Below, piece by piece: positions 1 to 6,097 of a stretch of DNA of 6,097 bases. Positions within the stretch are counted from its first letter, which is position 1. The number at the start of each line of letters is the position of its first letter. The position numbers and the translations under genes were made by a program. The DNA comes from Cytophagales bacterium (GTDB lineage: Bacteria > Bacteroidota > Bacteroidia > Cytophagales > Cyclobacteriaceae). Location of the stretch: positions 1 to 6,097 of the forward strand of contig DPSB01000635.1 of NCBI GenBank assembly GCA_003537495.1. Reading direction: 5' to 3'. The notes beneath the pieces are model-generated. The model was not told where the DNA came from. It saw nothing but the letters and a program-made list of their open reading frames with translations, and searched no databases.

Positions 1-1994
1 CACTTGCGCCAGCGGTTTATATTTCATTAGATGCACTTGATTCAACCGGATTGGTACAGTTTGGCAGTCGGGTAAACTATAGTTTGTTTGTAAAAACCGT
101 GTCCGATGAAGATACAAAAGTGGCTATGGAAACCATTAAACCATACCGCGATGAGTTAGGCTATAATGCCGATGATGTAGACGAACGCAAGGAAGAATTG
201 GGTGAGGGGTTTGGTTCTGTCTATCAGTTTTTTTCTTTGCTTGCATTTGTGGCATTGATACTGGGCTGTATTGGGGTGGCGAGTTCGGTGCACATCTACG
301 CACGCGAAAAGCGCGATGAGGTAGCCGTGTTGCGCTGCATCGGTTCATCAGGTTGGCAGGCGTTTAATATTTACTTCATCCAGATTTTTGTGTTGGGCAT
401 AATAGGAAGTGTATTGGGTGCTGTGTTGGGTGTAGCGATACAACAAGTAGTGCCGATTGCATTTGGTAAATACCTGCCGGTTGAACTTCAGTTTGGAGTT
501 TCGTGGCGTGCTGTGGCCGAAGGAGTTCTGTTGGGAACAATAATCTCTATCCTGTTTTCTATTTTACCGCTGGTAGCCGTTCGGTTTGTTCCGCCACTAT
601 CCGTGTTGCGGGCCGATTTTCAACCGGGTCGTGTGTTTTCTAAAACCCGATGGGCTGCTATAATATTGATCTTTTTGTTTCCGGTATTAGCAGCTGCTTA
701 TCAAACCGAAAGTTTTTTAACGGGCGGATTATTTTCTGTAGGCTTAATACTCGCATTAGGTGGTTTGGCTTTGGTTGCTATGGGTTTGCTTTATCTCGTG
801 CGAAAGTATTTTCCGCAAAACAGTTCATTCGTGTTCCGGCATGCGTTGTCGAATTTATTTCGTCCGAATAATCAGACGCAGATATTGTTGGTAACAATTG
901 GTTTGGGCGCTTTCATTATCGCCACACTAAATATTATTCAAAGCAGTTTGTTGAATCAGGTGGAGTTTAAGGGTAACGCCAATCAATCCAACACAATTCT
1001 ATTTGACATTCAATCGCACCAGAAAGATTCGGTTGTTAAGTTGATTGAAAAGTATGACTTGCCTGTAAATCAAGTTGTACCTATCATCACATGTCGCTTA
1101 AGCGAAGTAAAAGGTAAACCAGTCGATCAATTTAAACGTACCGATGTCGATTCGGTGCGCGTTCCTAATTGGGCGCTTACGCGCGAATATCGCGTAACTT
1201 ATCGCGATAGCCTGCACCTTTCAGAAGAATTGATAAAAGGCGAGCTGCATTCGTTTAAGAAAGGCGAACGCGATTCTGTGTTTGTAACTATCTCAGAAGG
1301 CATGCACGAAACCCTTCGCGTAGACGTGGGCGATTCATTGGTATTCGATATACAGGGTGTTCCTGTAAAAGCATTTATCAGCGGCATCCGTAAAGTGGAG
1401 TGGCCTAAAGATCCGCCCAACTTCATTTTTGTTTTCCCAAAAGGCGTGCTGGACGATGCGCCTCAAATCTGGGTTGCGGCCACACGTGTGGAGAACCAAC
1501 AGAATGCGATTTTATTCCAGCAAGAGTTGGTATTTAATTACGCCAATGTATCGCTTATTGATTTACGCTTGATCTTAAGTACAGTAGATGAACTGTTTGA
1601 TAAAGTTGGACTGGTAGTTAGGTTCCTCGCACTGTTCAGCATTATTACAGGTCTGGTGGTATTGGCAGGCGCAGTACTCAACAGCAAGTTTGCCCGCATG
1701 AAAGAGAATGTATTGCTACGCACCATTGGTGCGCGTACCGGGCAGATAACCCGCATTACTGTTATTGAGTACGGTTATGTGGGAATATTGTCTGCCATTA
1801 CCGGGTTGGGCCTTTCCTTGGGTGCGGGTTGGTTGCTCACTAAATTTTTCTTCGAAGTTCAATTTTCGGTTGACTACATCGAACTGCTGCTGATTTCTGC
1901 CGGAGTAATCATTCTTACAGTATTCATTGGCTGGTGGAATTCGCGCGAGGTTATCTCTACACCACCGTTGCAAGTGTTGAGGAAGGAGAGTTAA
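1..1994 (+). CDS. ABC transporter permease, FtsX/YbbP-like, 5' truncated by window edge
   Basis: This is the membrane subunit of an ABC transporter. The first full codon is at position 3 and the frame is open to the window edge, so the true start is upstream; the TTG at 51 is an internal codon. About 663 residues are visible. Counting from the codon at 51, hydrophobic segments lie near 59-79, 105-130, 155-178, 200-218, 224-250 and 278-298. A mainly hydrophilic, probably periplasmic stretch follows (about 300-518), then segments near 520-543, 570-592 and 610-630. Two FtsX modules are recognisable, each with a charged loop before a helix: REKRDEVAVLRCIGSSGWQ (about 85-103) and RMKENVLLRTIGARTGQI (about 549-566). 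This double module resembles E. coli YbbP, about 800 residues, so roughly 140 N-terminal residues may be missing. Such permeases pair with a LolD/YbbA-type ATPase, which would lie outside the window. The substrate cannot be read from sequence; lipoprotein, lipid or peptide export are family possibilities. The stop codon lies inside the left 22-bp repeat. Confidence 0.9.
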   Translation, partial: LAPAVYISLDALDSTGLVQFGSRVNYSLFVKTVSDEDTKVAMETIKPYRDELGYNADDVDERKEELGEGFGSVYQFFSLLAFVALILGCIGVASSVHIYAREKRDEVAVLRCIGSSGWQAFNIYFIQIFVLGIIGSVLGAVLGVAIQQVVPIAFGKYLPVELQFGVSWRAVAEGVLLGTIISILFSILPLVAVRFVPPLSVLRADFQPGRVFSKTRWAAIILIFLFPVLAAAYQTESFLTGGLFSVGLILALGGLALVAMGLLYLVRKYFPQNSSFVFRHALSNLFRPNNQTQILLVTIGLGAFIIATLNIIQSSLLNQVEFKGNANQSNTILFDIQSHQKDSVVKLIEKYDLPVNQVVPIITCRLSEVKGKPVDQFKRTDVDSVRVPNWALTREYRVTYRDSLHLSEELIKGELHSFKKGERDSVFVTISEGMHETLRVDVGDSLVFDIQGVPVKAFISGIRKVEWPKDPPNFIFVFPKGVLDDAPQIWVAATRVENQQNAILFQQELVFNYANVSLIDLRLILSTVDELFDKVGLVVRFLALFSIITGLVVLAGAVLNSKFARMKENVLLRTIGARTGQITRITVIEYGYVGILSAITGLGLSLGAGWLLTKFFFEVQFSVDYIELLLISAGVIILTVFIGWWNSREVISTPPLQVLRKES

Positions 1995-2011
1995 CTTTAA
2001 GACATGTGTGC
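1990..2011 (+). repeat. Left copy of 22-bp direct repeat (permease stop plus vestigial MCAR start)
   Basis: This copy begins GTTAACTTTAAG and ends CATGTGTGC. It matches 2662-2683 at 21 of 22 positions; the single difference is A at 2002 against G at 2674. It contains the permease stop TAA (1992-1994). An ATG at 2004 opens a 15-codon frame, MCARIWLHGEEHHFG, ending with TGA at 2049-2051. The first four residues are the same as those of the large secreted protein downstream. I read it as one end of an inserted or duplicated segment, and the mini-frame as a by-product, not a gene. Confidence 0.9.
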
Positions 2012-2087
2012 AAGGATTTGGTTACATGGTGAGGAACACCACTTTGGGTGAGTATGTAAAATTTTCTAACCTAAATGATTTACCATC
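1995..2087. other. Short intergenic region upstream of the lipoprotein gene
   Basis: These 93 bases lie between the permease stop and the lipoprotein ATG. They hold most of the left 22-bp repeat, the 15-codon MCAR mini-frame, and ATGGTGAGG (2026-2034), whose reverse complement occurs at 2570-2578. A weak hairpin is possible: TGGTG (2027-2031) with CACCA (2037-2041). I see no convincing promoter or Shine-Dalgarno sequence. The bases before the ATG at 2088 are AT-rich, as is common for Bacteroidota genes, which often lack a strong Shine-Dalgarno. Confidence 0.6.
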
Positions 2088-2534
2088 ATGGCATCAAAAT
2101 TTAAAATCAAAATAATACTTTTCTTAAGTACACTTCTATTAGGGTGTGGAGATATTCAAAAGAGTAATTTCAAAACTGAATCGTTTTCAGATATCTCCGG
2201 GTTATGGAGTCTAAAGCGATCTGATTCAAGCTATGCTGAAGTATATTTCTCTGATTCCACTTTATTATTTTCTCATGAAGATGATATTGCAATTAGGGGC
2301 TACAAGCTGAGGGACGATAGTATATTTATTTATCTTAATGGAAAGAATATTGATGGCTTTAAACTTGAAAGAGTTAGCAATAGGCAAATGAAAATTACTG
2401 ATGAAATTAAAGAAACTAATTACTTCAGAGTAAAAGATTCAATTTTCAGTAAAAGTGATTGGGAACTTATCTTAAATTTCGATGAAGGCATGTTTGCCAA
2501 ATACAGACTATACTTTTATTCAAGGAAAAATTAA
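2088..2534 (+). CDS. Small lipoprotein of unknown function, possibly lipocalin-like
   Basis: The product is 148 residues and I do not recognise a specific family. The N-terminus is a clear lipoprotein signal: lysines at 4, 6 and 8, a hydrophobic run 9-18, and the lipobox LLGC with the lipidated cysteine at 20. This leaves a mature protein of 129 residues anchored in a membrane. The residues after the cysteine (GDIQK) do not give a clear surface-export signal of the K/Q-plus-acidic type, so location in the envelope is open. The mature part begins with a GLW motif (38-40) followed by short alternating hydrophobic/polar stretches (about 49-62, 68-84, 88-104 and 126-144). This suggests a small beta-sheet domain such as the lipocalin-like lipoproteins of Bacteroidota; the fold is inferred from pattern only. 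The gene is much richer in AT than its neighbours and sits alone between the direct repeats, so it was probably acquired or is fast-evolving. ATG 2088 is chosen because it puts the lipobox at the usual distance. Confidence 0.8.
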   Translation: MASKFKIKIILFLSTLLLGCGDIQKSNFKTESFSDISGLWSLKRSDSSYAEVYFSDSTLLFSHEDDIAIRGYKLRDDSIFIYLNGKNIDGFKLERVSNRQMKITDEIKETNYFRVKDSIFSKSDWELILNFDEGMFAKYRLYFYSRKN

Positions 2535-2675
2535 ATGGAAAATAGAATGCCATAAGTTGTTTTTGGTCGCCTCACCATACTCGTTAACTTAAAGATTCAA
2601 TCCCCCTGTCTTTACCAGTGTTTTCACTGATGCTATCTCTTGCAAGTACTACCTAAACAGCGTTAACTTTAAGGC
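2535..2675. other. Intergenic region between the lipoprotein and secreted-protein genes
   Basis: These 141 bases contain CCTCACCAT (2570-2578), the inverted partner of 2026-2034. They also hold GTTAACTTAAAG (2583-2594), an 11/12 match to the first 12 bases of the 22-bp repeat. A small hairpin CAGTG-TTTT-CACTG lies at 2616-2629 but has no following T-run, so it is not a convincing terminator. The right 22-bp repeat begins at 2662. I see no RNA gene and no other open frame worth calling. Confidence 0.6.
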
Positions 2676-2683
2676 ATGTGTGC
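2662..2683 (+). repeat. Right copy of 22-bp direct repeat (start of the secreted-protein gene)
   Basis: This copy matches 1990-2011 at 21 of 22 positions. Its last eight bases are the first codons (ATG TGT GC) of the 1080-residue secreted protein. An in-frame TAA at 2670-2672 lies just upstream, so that protein cannot start earlier than 2676. Similarity fades immediately outside the 22 bases; on the left it can be stretched to 23 of 25 (1987-2011 against 2659-2683). Confidence 0.9.
2664..2671 (+). promoter_or_regulatory. Possible Bacteroidota-type -7 promoter element (weak)
   Basis: TAACTTTA differs at one position from the Bacteroidota sigma-ABfr -7 consensus TAnnTTTG, and a TTG at 2640-2642 lies 21 bp upstream where the -33 element would be. 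A start of transcription a few bases downstream would coincide with the ATG at 2676, implying a leaderless or nearly leaderless message, which lowers my confidence. The same octamer at 1992-1999 overlaps the permease stop. It may simply be part of the repeat. Confidence 0.25.
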
Positions 2684-5600
2684 CCGAAGTGTGTTTGTGT
2701 GGTTTTGTATGCTTTCTGGTTGGATCAATTCCTTCGGCCAGATTGAGTTTATAGAAAACAAATGCCAGTGGCCCGATGCGGTAAAATTCAAGGCCCGTAT
2801 TCCGGGTGGAACCATGCAGCTGCAACCCGAGGGGTTTAGCTATACGTTTCTGGATTACGAGCGCCTGCAACACCTGCATGAGTTAGGCCACGGCACACCC
2901 AACGAATCGCATGGTACAAATTTCAATAACACACTTGATGGCCACCGGGTGGATGTTAGTTTTATTGGAGCTAATCCACATGCAATCGCTTCACCGGTAA
3001 ACAAACTCTCCAATTACTATAATTACTTTTTAGGTTCCGATGCCTCCACATGGGCATCGCATGCCAATGCATTTGAAGCGGTATTTTATACTGATTATTA
3101 TCCGGGCATTGATCTGAAAGTATATAGCCAGGGCAAGCACATCAAATACGATTTTTATGTGGCGGCCGGAGCCAATCCATCGCAAATAGAATTTAAGTAT
3201 GCAGGTGTTGATCGCCTCTATGTGCAACAAGGCGATTTACATATTGAAGCTTCGAAGTTTGGTTTTACCGAGAAGAAGCCGGTAGCGTGGCAACTAATTG
3301 ATGGTGTAAAAAAATATATAAGTTGTGCGTATGCACTTGATGACAATACGGTAAGATTTATTTTTCCGGAAGGTTATAATGTCTGTTATCCGCTGGTAAT
3401 TGATCCCTTGCTGATCTTTTCAACGTATAGTGGCTCTACAGCCGACAACTGGGGAAGTACCGCTACACCTGGTGAGCATGGTAATCTTTATTCGGCTGGT
3501 GTTACCAATCATGACCTCGGTGGATTTTTTCCCGCCACTCCGGGTGCATTTCAAACTAACACCAGTGGTACGTACGATGTAGCCATTCTTAAGTACGATT
3601 CAGCAGGCACTGATTTACTTTATGCTACTTACCTGGGTGGAGCAAATGGCGAATCACCACACAGTTTGATAATGGACAAGGATGAAAATCTTTGGATTCT
3701 GGGTACAACCAGTTCAGCAAACTTCCCTACAACAGTTGGTGCAATTGATAGAAGTTATAATGGAGGTTTCACGTTAGAAAATGTAATACCTTATGAAAAT
3801 GGTTCAGATATTTTTGTGGCCAAGCTAAGCAGGGAAGGAGATGAACTATTAGCCAGTACGTATCTGGGCGGTTCCAATAACGATGGCCTTAATCCGGCTA
3901 ATAGTCCGTTGGTTAGAAATTATGGCGATGAGTTACGAGGAGACATCATTGTAGATGCCAATGGCGATGTGTACATCAGCACCGTAACTTCTTCAGATGA
4001 CTTTCCTGGGGTGAATAGTTTTGGTTTAACCTATAAGGGTGGTGTAACCGATGCGCTGATCATGCATCTCAATTCATCTTTAACGCAATTGTATTGGTCG
4101 GCTTTGCTGGGTGGATCAGCTGCTGATGCCTCGCATACTATTAAATTAAATGATGCCGGTGATGTTTGGGTAGCGGGTGGTTCAAACAGTACTGACTTCC
4201 CAACTACAGCCGGAGTTTATCAGGCTACTTTGGCTGGTGTAGCAGATGGTTGGATGGCAAAACTGAAAGCAGACGGATCATCCATACTCGTTTCCAGTTT
4301 TACCGGAACAGCGCAGTATAACCAGGTTTATTTTATTGATCTCGATCTGGATGAAAACGTGTATGTGTATGGACAAACAAGGGGAACGTTTCCGATAACA
4401 ACCGGAGTTTTTTCAAACCCCAACAGCGGTCAGTTTTTGCAAAAGTTCGATAAAGACCTGACTGCACTTTCATTTTCAACTGTGTTTGGAGCAGGGCGAG
4501 GCATACCGGATATTTCACCAACAGCATTTCTGGTTAACGATTGCAACAATATCTACATGAGTGGCTGGGGTGGGGCTATCAATACTTCGCGTGGATTCTG
4601 GAACAGTGGTACTTCCGGTATGCCGATTACTTCCGATGCGTTTCAAAAAACAACAGCCGGTTCAGACTTTTATTTTATCGTGCTTACCGATGATGCCAGC
4701 GAAATGTTATACGGAACATTTCTGGGTGGCAATCAATCTTCGGTGCATGTAGATGGCGGTACCAGTCGGTTCGATAAAGGCGGAATCGTGTACCACTCCG
4801 TGTGTGGTGGTTGTGGAAACGGTTTTGATGATTTCCCCACCACGGCAAATGCGTGGAGTAGGTTGAATCAAAGTGAGAATTGTAATAACGCAGCATTTAA
4901 GTTTGATTTATCTTCCTTGAAAGCACGCATTCAAACCAACAATATTACGTTTGATATGCCCGGTTTAAATCGCGTATGTATTCCCGATCCAATTGTGTTT
5001 CAGAACTTGAGTACCGGTGGTCGAATTTACGAATGGAATTTTGGTGATGGTGGCCAGTTAGTAAAACAAGATACTACGTTTATCATGCACCGATATAAAG
5101 AACCGGGAACGTATCGCATCAAATTATTGGCCATTGATGCAGGTACTTGTGTGGGGTTAGATTCTGCTTTTACACAAGTAGTAGTAACCGAGGCAGCAGG
5201 TAGGGCAGGGCCAGATCAGGATATGTGTTTTAATGCCGGCACTCAACTTACCGCAATGGGAGGTTTTTCATACTCATGGATAAATTATGACAGAACTTAT
5301 TCATCTAACGAACAATCACCTTTTGTAAATCCAACAGAAGATGAAGTGTACATCGTTACTATTGCAGATTTTAATGGCTGTATAAAAAAAGATACCGTTA
5401 ATATTCATGTTGTGCCTGGTGTAGAGCTGGACTTTAGTCTTTCTAAAACCTACGATTGTTTTAACAGGCCCACCATTCAGGTGCAGAATCTGTTGCCTTC
5501 CGATGAGCAGGTGTTTTTTGATTTTGGCGATGGCATCACTTCCGATCTGGAGCAAACTATTCATACTTATCAGCAAGATGGAACCTATCCAATTAAATTG

Positions 5601-5918
5601 GTTGGCTTAAAAGAAAGCTGTGTGTACGAAAAAATTGTAAGCATTCCGGTTTATGAATTAAAAGTACCCAATGTAATTACACCCGATGAATTTCCAGCGA
5701 ACAATAAATTTGTAATTCAATACGGAGCCAATAAACTCTCCGCTTCTTCACTTTCCGCCCGCGTGGTTATTGTAAACCGGTGGGGCAAAAAAGTTTTTGA
5801 AAGCGAAAACTACCAGGACGATTGGGATGCAAGTAACGTAGAAGCCGGTATGTATTTTTATGAAATTCAGATTCCGGGTGAGGCCACTTGCAAAGGTTGG
5901 TTACACGTGATTAAATGA
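2676..5918 (+). CDS. Giant secreted DUF7948/SBBP-propeller/PKD protein with type IX secretion type B sorting domain
   Basis: The product is 1080 residues, exported by Sec and then probably by the type IX system to the cell surface or medium. A short signal peptide (1 to about 21, SFG before Q22) precedes a DUF7948-like domain (about 23-242, opening with FIENKCQWPDAVKF). Seven SBBP-type repeats follow, with strands starting near 246, 314, 391, 472, 537, 598 and 677. Their signatures are YLGG, an acidic/glycine turn before a VY/LW strand, and DFPTT-like ends. Seven repeats suggest one seven-bladed beta-propeller. Then come a PKD domain (about 765-838, WNFGDGG at 787-793), an Ig-like region (about 839-914) and a second PKD (about 915-992, FDFGDG at 948-953). 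The C-terminus (about 995-1080) has VNRWGKKVFES, the YQDDWDA segment and KGWLHVIK, typical of the gliding-motility-associated sorting domain. No catalytic motif is visible; adhesion or surface display is a family-level guess. The ATG at 2676 is the first codon possible after the in-frame TAA at 2670 and gives a usable signal peptide. The next gene follows after 3 bp. Confidence 0.92.
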   Translation: MCARSVFVWFCMLSGWINSFGQIEFIENKCQWPDAVKFKARIPGGTMQLQPEGFSYTFLDYERLQHLHELGHGTPNESHGTNFNNTLDGHRVDVSFIGANPHAIASPVNKLSNYYNYFLGSDASTWASHANAFEAVFYTDYYPGIDLKVYSQGKHIKYDFYVAAGANPSQIEFKYAGVDRLYVQQGDLHIEASKFGFTEKKPVAWQLIDGVKKYISCAYALDDNTVRFIFPEGYNVCYPLVIDPLLIFSTYSGSTADNWGSTATPGEHGNLYSAGVTNHDLGGFFPATPGAFQTNTSGTYDVAILKYDSAGTDLLYATYLGGANGESPHSLIMDKDENLWILGTTSSANFPTTVGAIDRSYNGGFTLENVIPYENGSDIFVAKLSREGDELLASTYLGGSNNDGLNPANSPLVRNYGDELRGDIIVDANGDVYISTVTSSDDFPGVNSFGLTYKGGVTDALIMHLNSSLTQLYWSALLGGSAADASHTIKLNDAGDVWVAGGSNSTDFPTTAGVYQATLAGVADGWMAKLKADGSSILVSSFTGTAQYNQVYFIDLDLDENVYVYGQTRGTFPITTGVFSNPNSGQFLQKFDKDLTALSFSTVFGAGRGIPDISPTAFLVNDCNNIYMSGWGGAINTSRGFWNSGTSGMPITSDAFQKTTAGSDFYFIVLTDDASEMLYGTFLGGNQSSVHVDGGTSRFDKGGIVYHSVCGGCGNGFDDFPTTANAWSRLNQSENCNNAAFKFDLSSLKARIQTNNITFDMPGLNRVCIPDPIVFQNLSTGGRIYEWNFGDGGQLVKQDTTFIMHRYKEPGTYRIKLLAIDAGTCVGLDSAFTQVVVTEAAGRAGPDQDMCFNAGTQLTAMGGFSYSWINYDRTYSSNEQSPFVNPTEDEVYIVTIADFNGCIKKDTVNIHVVPGVELDFSLSKTYDCFNRPTIQVQNLLPSDEQVFFDFGDGITSDLEQTIHTYQQDGTYPIKLVGLKESCVYEKIVSIPVYELKVPNVITPDEFPANNKFVIQYGANKLSASSLSARVVIVNRWGKKVFESENYQDDWDASNVEAGMYFYEIQIPGEATCKGWLHVIK

Positions 5919-5921
5919 TTT

Positions 5922-6097
5922 ATGGTTTACATTACACAACTTATTTACATTATTCCCGGTCAGGAGGAAGTGTTTGAACAGTTTGAGGCGGTTGCCATTC
6001 CGATCATTTCAAAATACAACGGTAAACTTTTGTTTCGGGTGCGCCCGGATGCCAACGCATTTATTGGCTCCCATACCGAAAGGCCTTATGAAATTCA
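5922..6097 (+). CDS. DUF1330-like small protein, 3' truncated by window edge
   Basis: An ATG at 5922 opens a frame that stays open to the window end (58 complete codons). It begins MVYITQLIYIIPGQEEVFEQ and continues with AIPIISKYNGKLLFRVRP. The pattern is a beta strand (YITQLIYI), a helix with the PGQEEVFEQFE start, then 'KYNGKLLFRVRP'. It resembles the DUF1330 / dimeric alpha-beta barrel (ABM-like) proteins of about 95-150 residues, small cytoplasmic proteins of unclear biochemical role. There is no signal peptide. It starts three bases (TTT) after the TGA of the large secreted protein and in the same frame, so co-transcription is likely, but a shared function is not implied. No Shine-Dalgarno is evident. 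Family assignment is from recall of sequence pattern; the missing C-terminus prevents confirmation. Confidence 0.7.
   Translation, partial: MVYITQLIYIIPGQEEVFEQFEAVAIPIISKYNGKLLFRVRPDANAFIGSHTERPYEI

Larger units (their letters stand above)
1990..2661. other. AT-rich inserted segment (672-bp repeat period) carrying a lone lipoprotein gene
   Basis: The 22-bp direct repeats lie 672 bp apart, and this span is one repeat copy plus everything up to the second. A hand count over 2101-2520 gives 126 G+C in 420 bases (30%). Samples of the flanking genes give about 52-56% (241-360 and 1621-1740) and 40-55% (4261-4380 and 2761-2880). Deleting the span would place the permease stop 9 bp before the ATG at 2676. 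It encodes no recognisable transposase or recombinase. An acquired insertion, or a local duplication that later diverged, are both possible. The repeat pair is observed; the insertion history is inferred. Confidence 0.5.

Noticed and set aside
51..53. TTG at 51 as the start codon of the permease
   Set aside because: The reading frame is open from position 3 and continues the protein (LAPAVYISLDALDSTG precedes it), and the family has a longer N-terminal region, so the true start lies before the window.
1480..1491. Perfect 12-bp palindrome CCACACGTGTGG inside the permease gene
   Set aside because: One or two 12-bp palindromes are expected by chance in a window of this size, the site is within coding sequence, and no second copy or neighbouring operator context was seen.
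1199..1973. Several 72-85 codon minus-strand open frames opposite the permease gene
   Set aside because: They lie wholly opposite a well-supported coding region, show no recognisable domain or signal, and have the look of antisense shadows.
2043..2074. Possible promoter for the lipoprotein gene: TTTG at 2043-2046, 20 bp, then TAACCTAA at 2067-2074
   Set aside because: Spacing suits a Bacteroidota promoter, but the -7 box matches the TAnnTTTG consensus at only three of six fixed positions (T, A and the second T of TTTG), which is too weak to annotate.
2616..2629. Hairpin CAGTG-TTTT-CACTG as a terminator after the lipoprotein gene
   Set aside because: The stem is only 5 bp and no run of T follows it, so intrinsic termination is not supported.
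4561..4752. A 63-codon plus-strand frame within the large secreted-protein gene
   Set aside because: It is an out-of-frame overlap with a strongly conserved propeller region and has no features of its own.
3410..4900. DNA-level tandem repeats in the propeller region
   Set aside because: The repeats are visible only at protein level (YLGG and DFPTT-like motifs); the nucleotide copies are too diverged to call a DNA repeat array, and no CRISPR-like spacing exists.

Overview
The window looks like a piece of a Bacteroidota chromosome, probably Cytophagales or a relative. The strongest evidence is a giant secreted protein that ends in a type B sorting domain of the type IX secretion system (the gliding-motility-associated C-terminal domain). 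That architecture is, to my knowledge, confined to this phylum. A small lipoprotein and a two-module FtsX-type ABC permease fit the same background. Every gene I can support lies on the + strand, and no stretch over 300 bases lacks a gene.

Layout: (1) Positions 1-1994 hold the 3' part of an FtsX/YbbP-like ABC transporter permease whose beginning lies before the window. (2) Positions 1990-2661 are an AT-rich segment carrying one small orphan lipoprotein gene (2088-2534). Two nearly identical 22-bp direct repeats (1990-2011 and 2662-2683, 21/22 identical) bound it. (3) Positions 2676-5918 encode a 1080-residue secreted protein: signal peptide, DUF7948-like N-terminal domain, seven SBBP-type repeats (probably one seven-bladed propeller), PKD, Ig-like, PKD, and sorting domain. 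(4) A DUF1330-like small protein starts at 5922, three bases after the previous stop, and runs off the window end.

The most interesting feature is the junction between the permease and the giant secreted protein. The left repeat contains the permease stop codon and an ATG followed by codons for M-C-A-R. The right repeat contains the real start of the secreted protein, also M-C-A-R. Removing 672 bp between equivalent points would leave the permease stop 9 bp before the start of the secreted-protein gene, a typical operon junction. I infer that the lipoprotein segment was inserted into, or duplicated within, a compact operon, leaving both neighbours intact. I see no transposase, integrase, CRISPR array or RNA gene. 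Apart from this junction the region looks like ordinary Bacteroidota gene content, and I do not claim a new multi-gene system.
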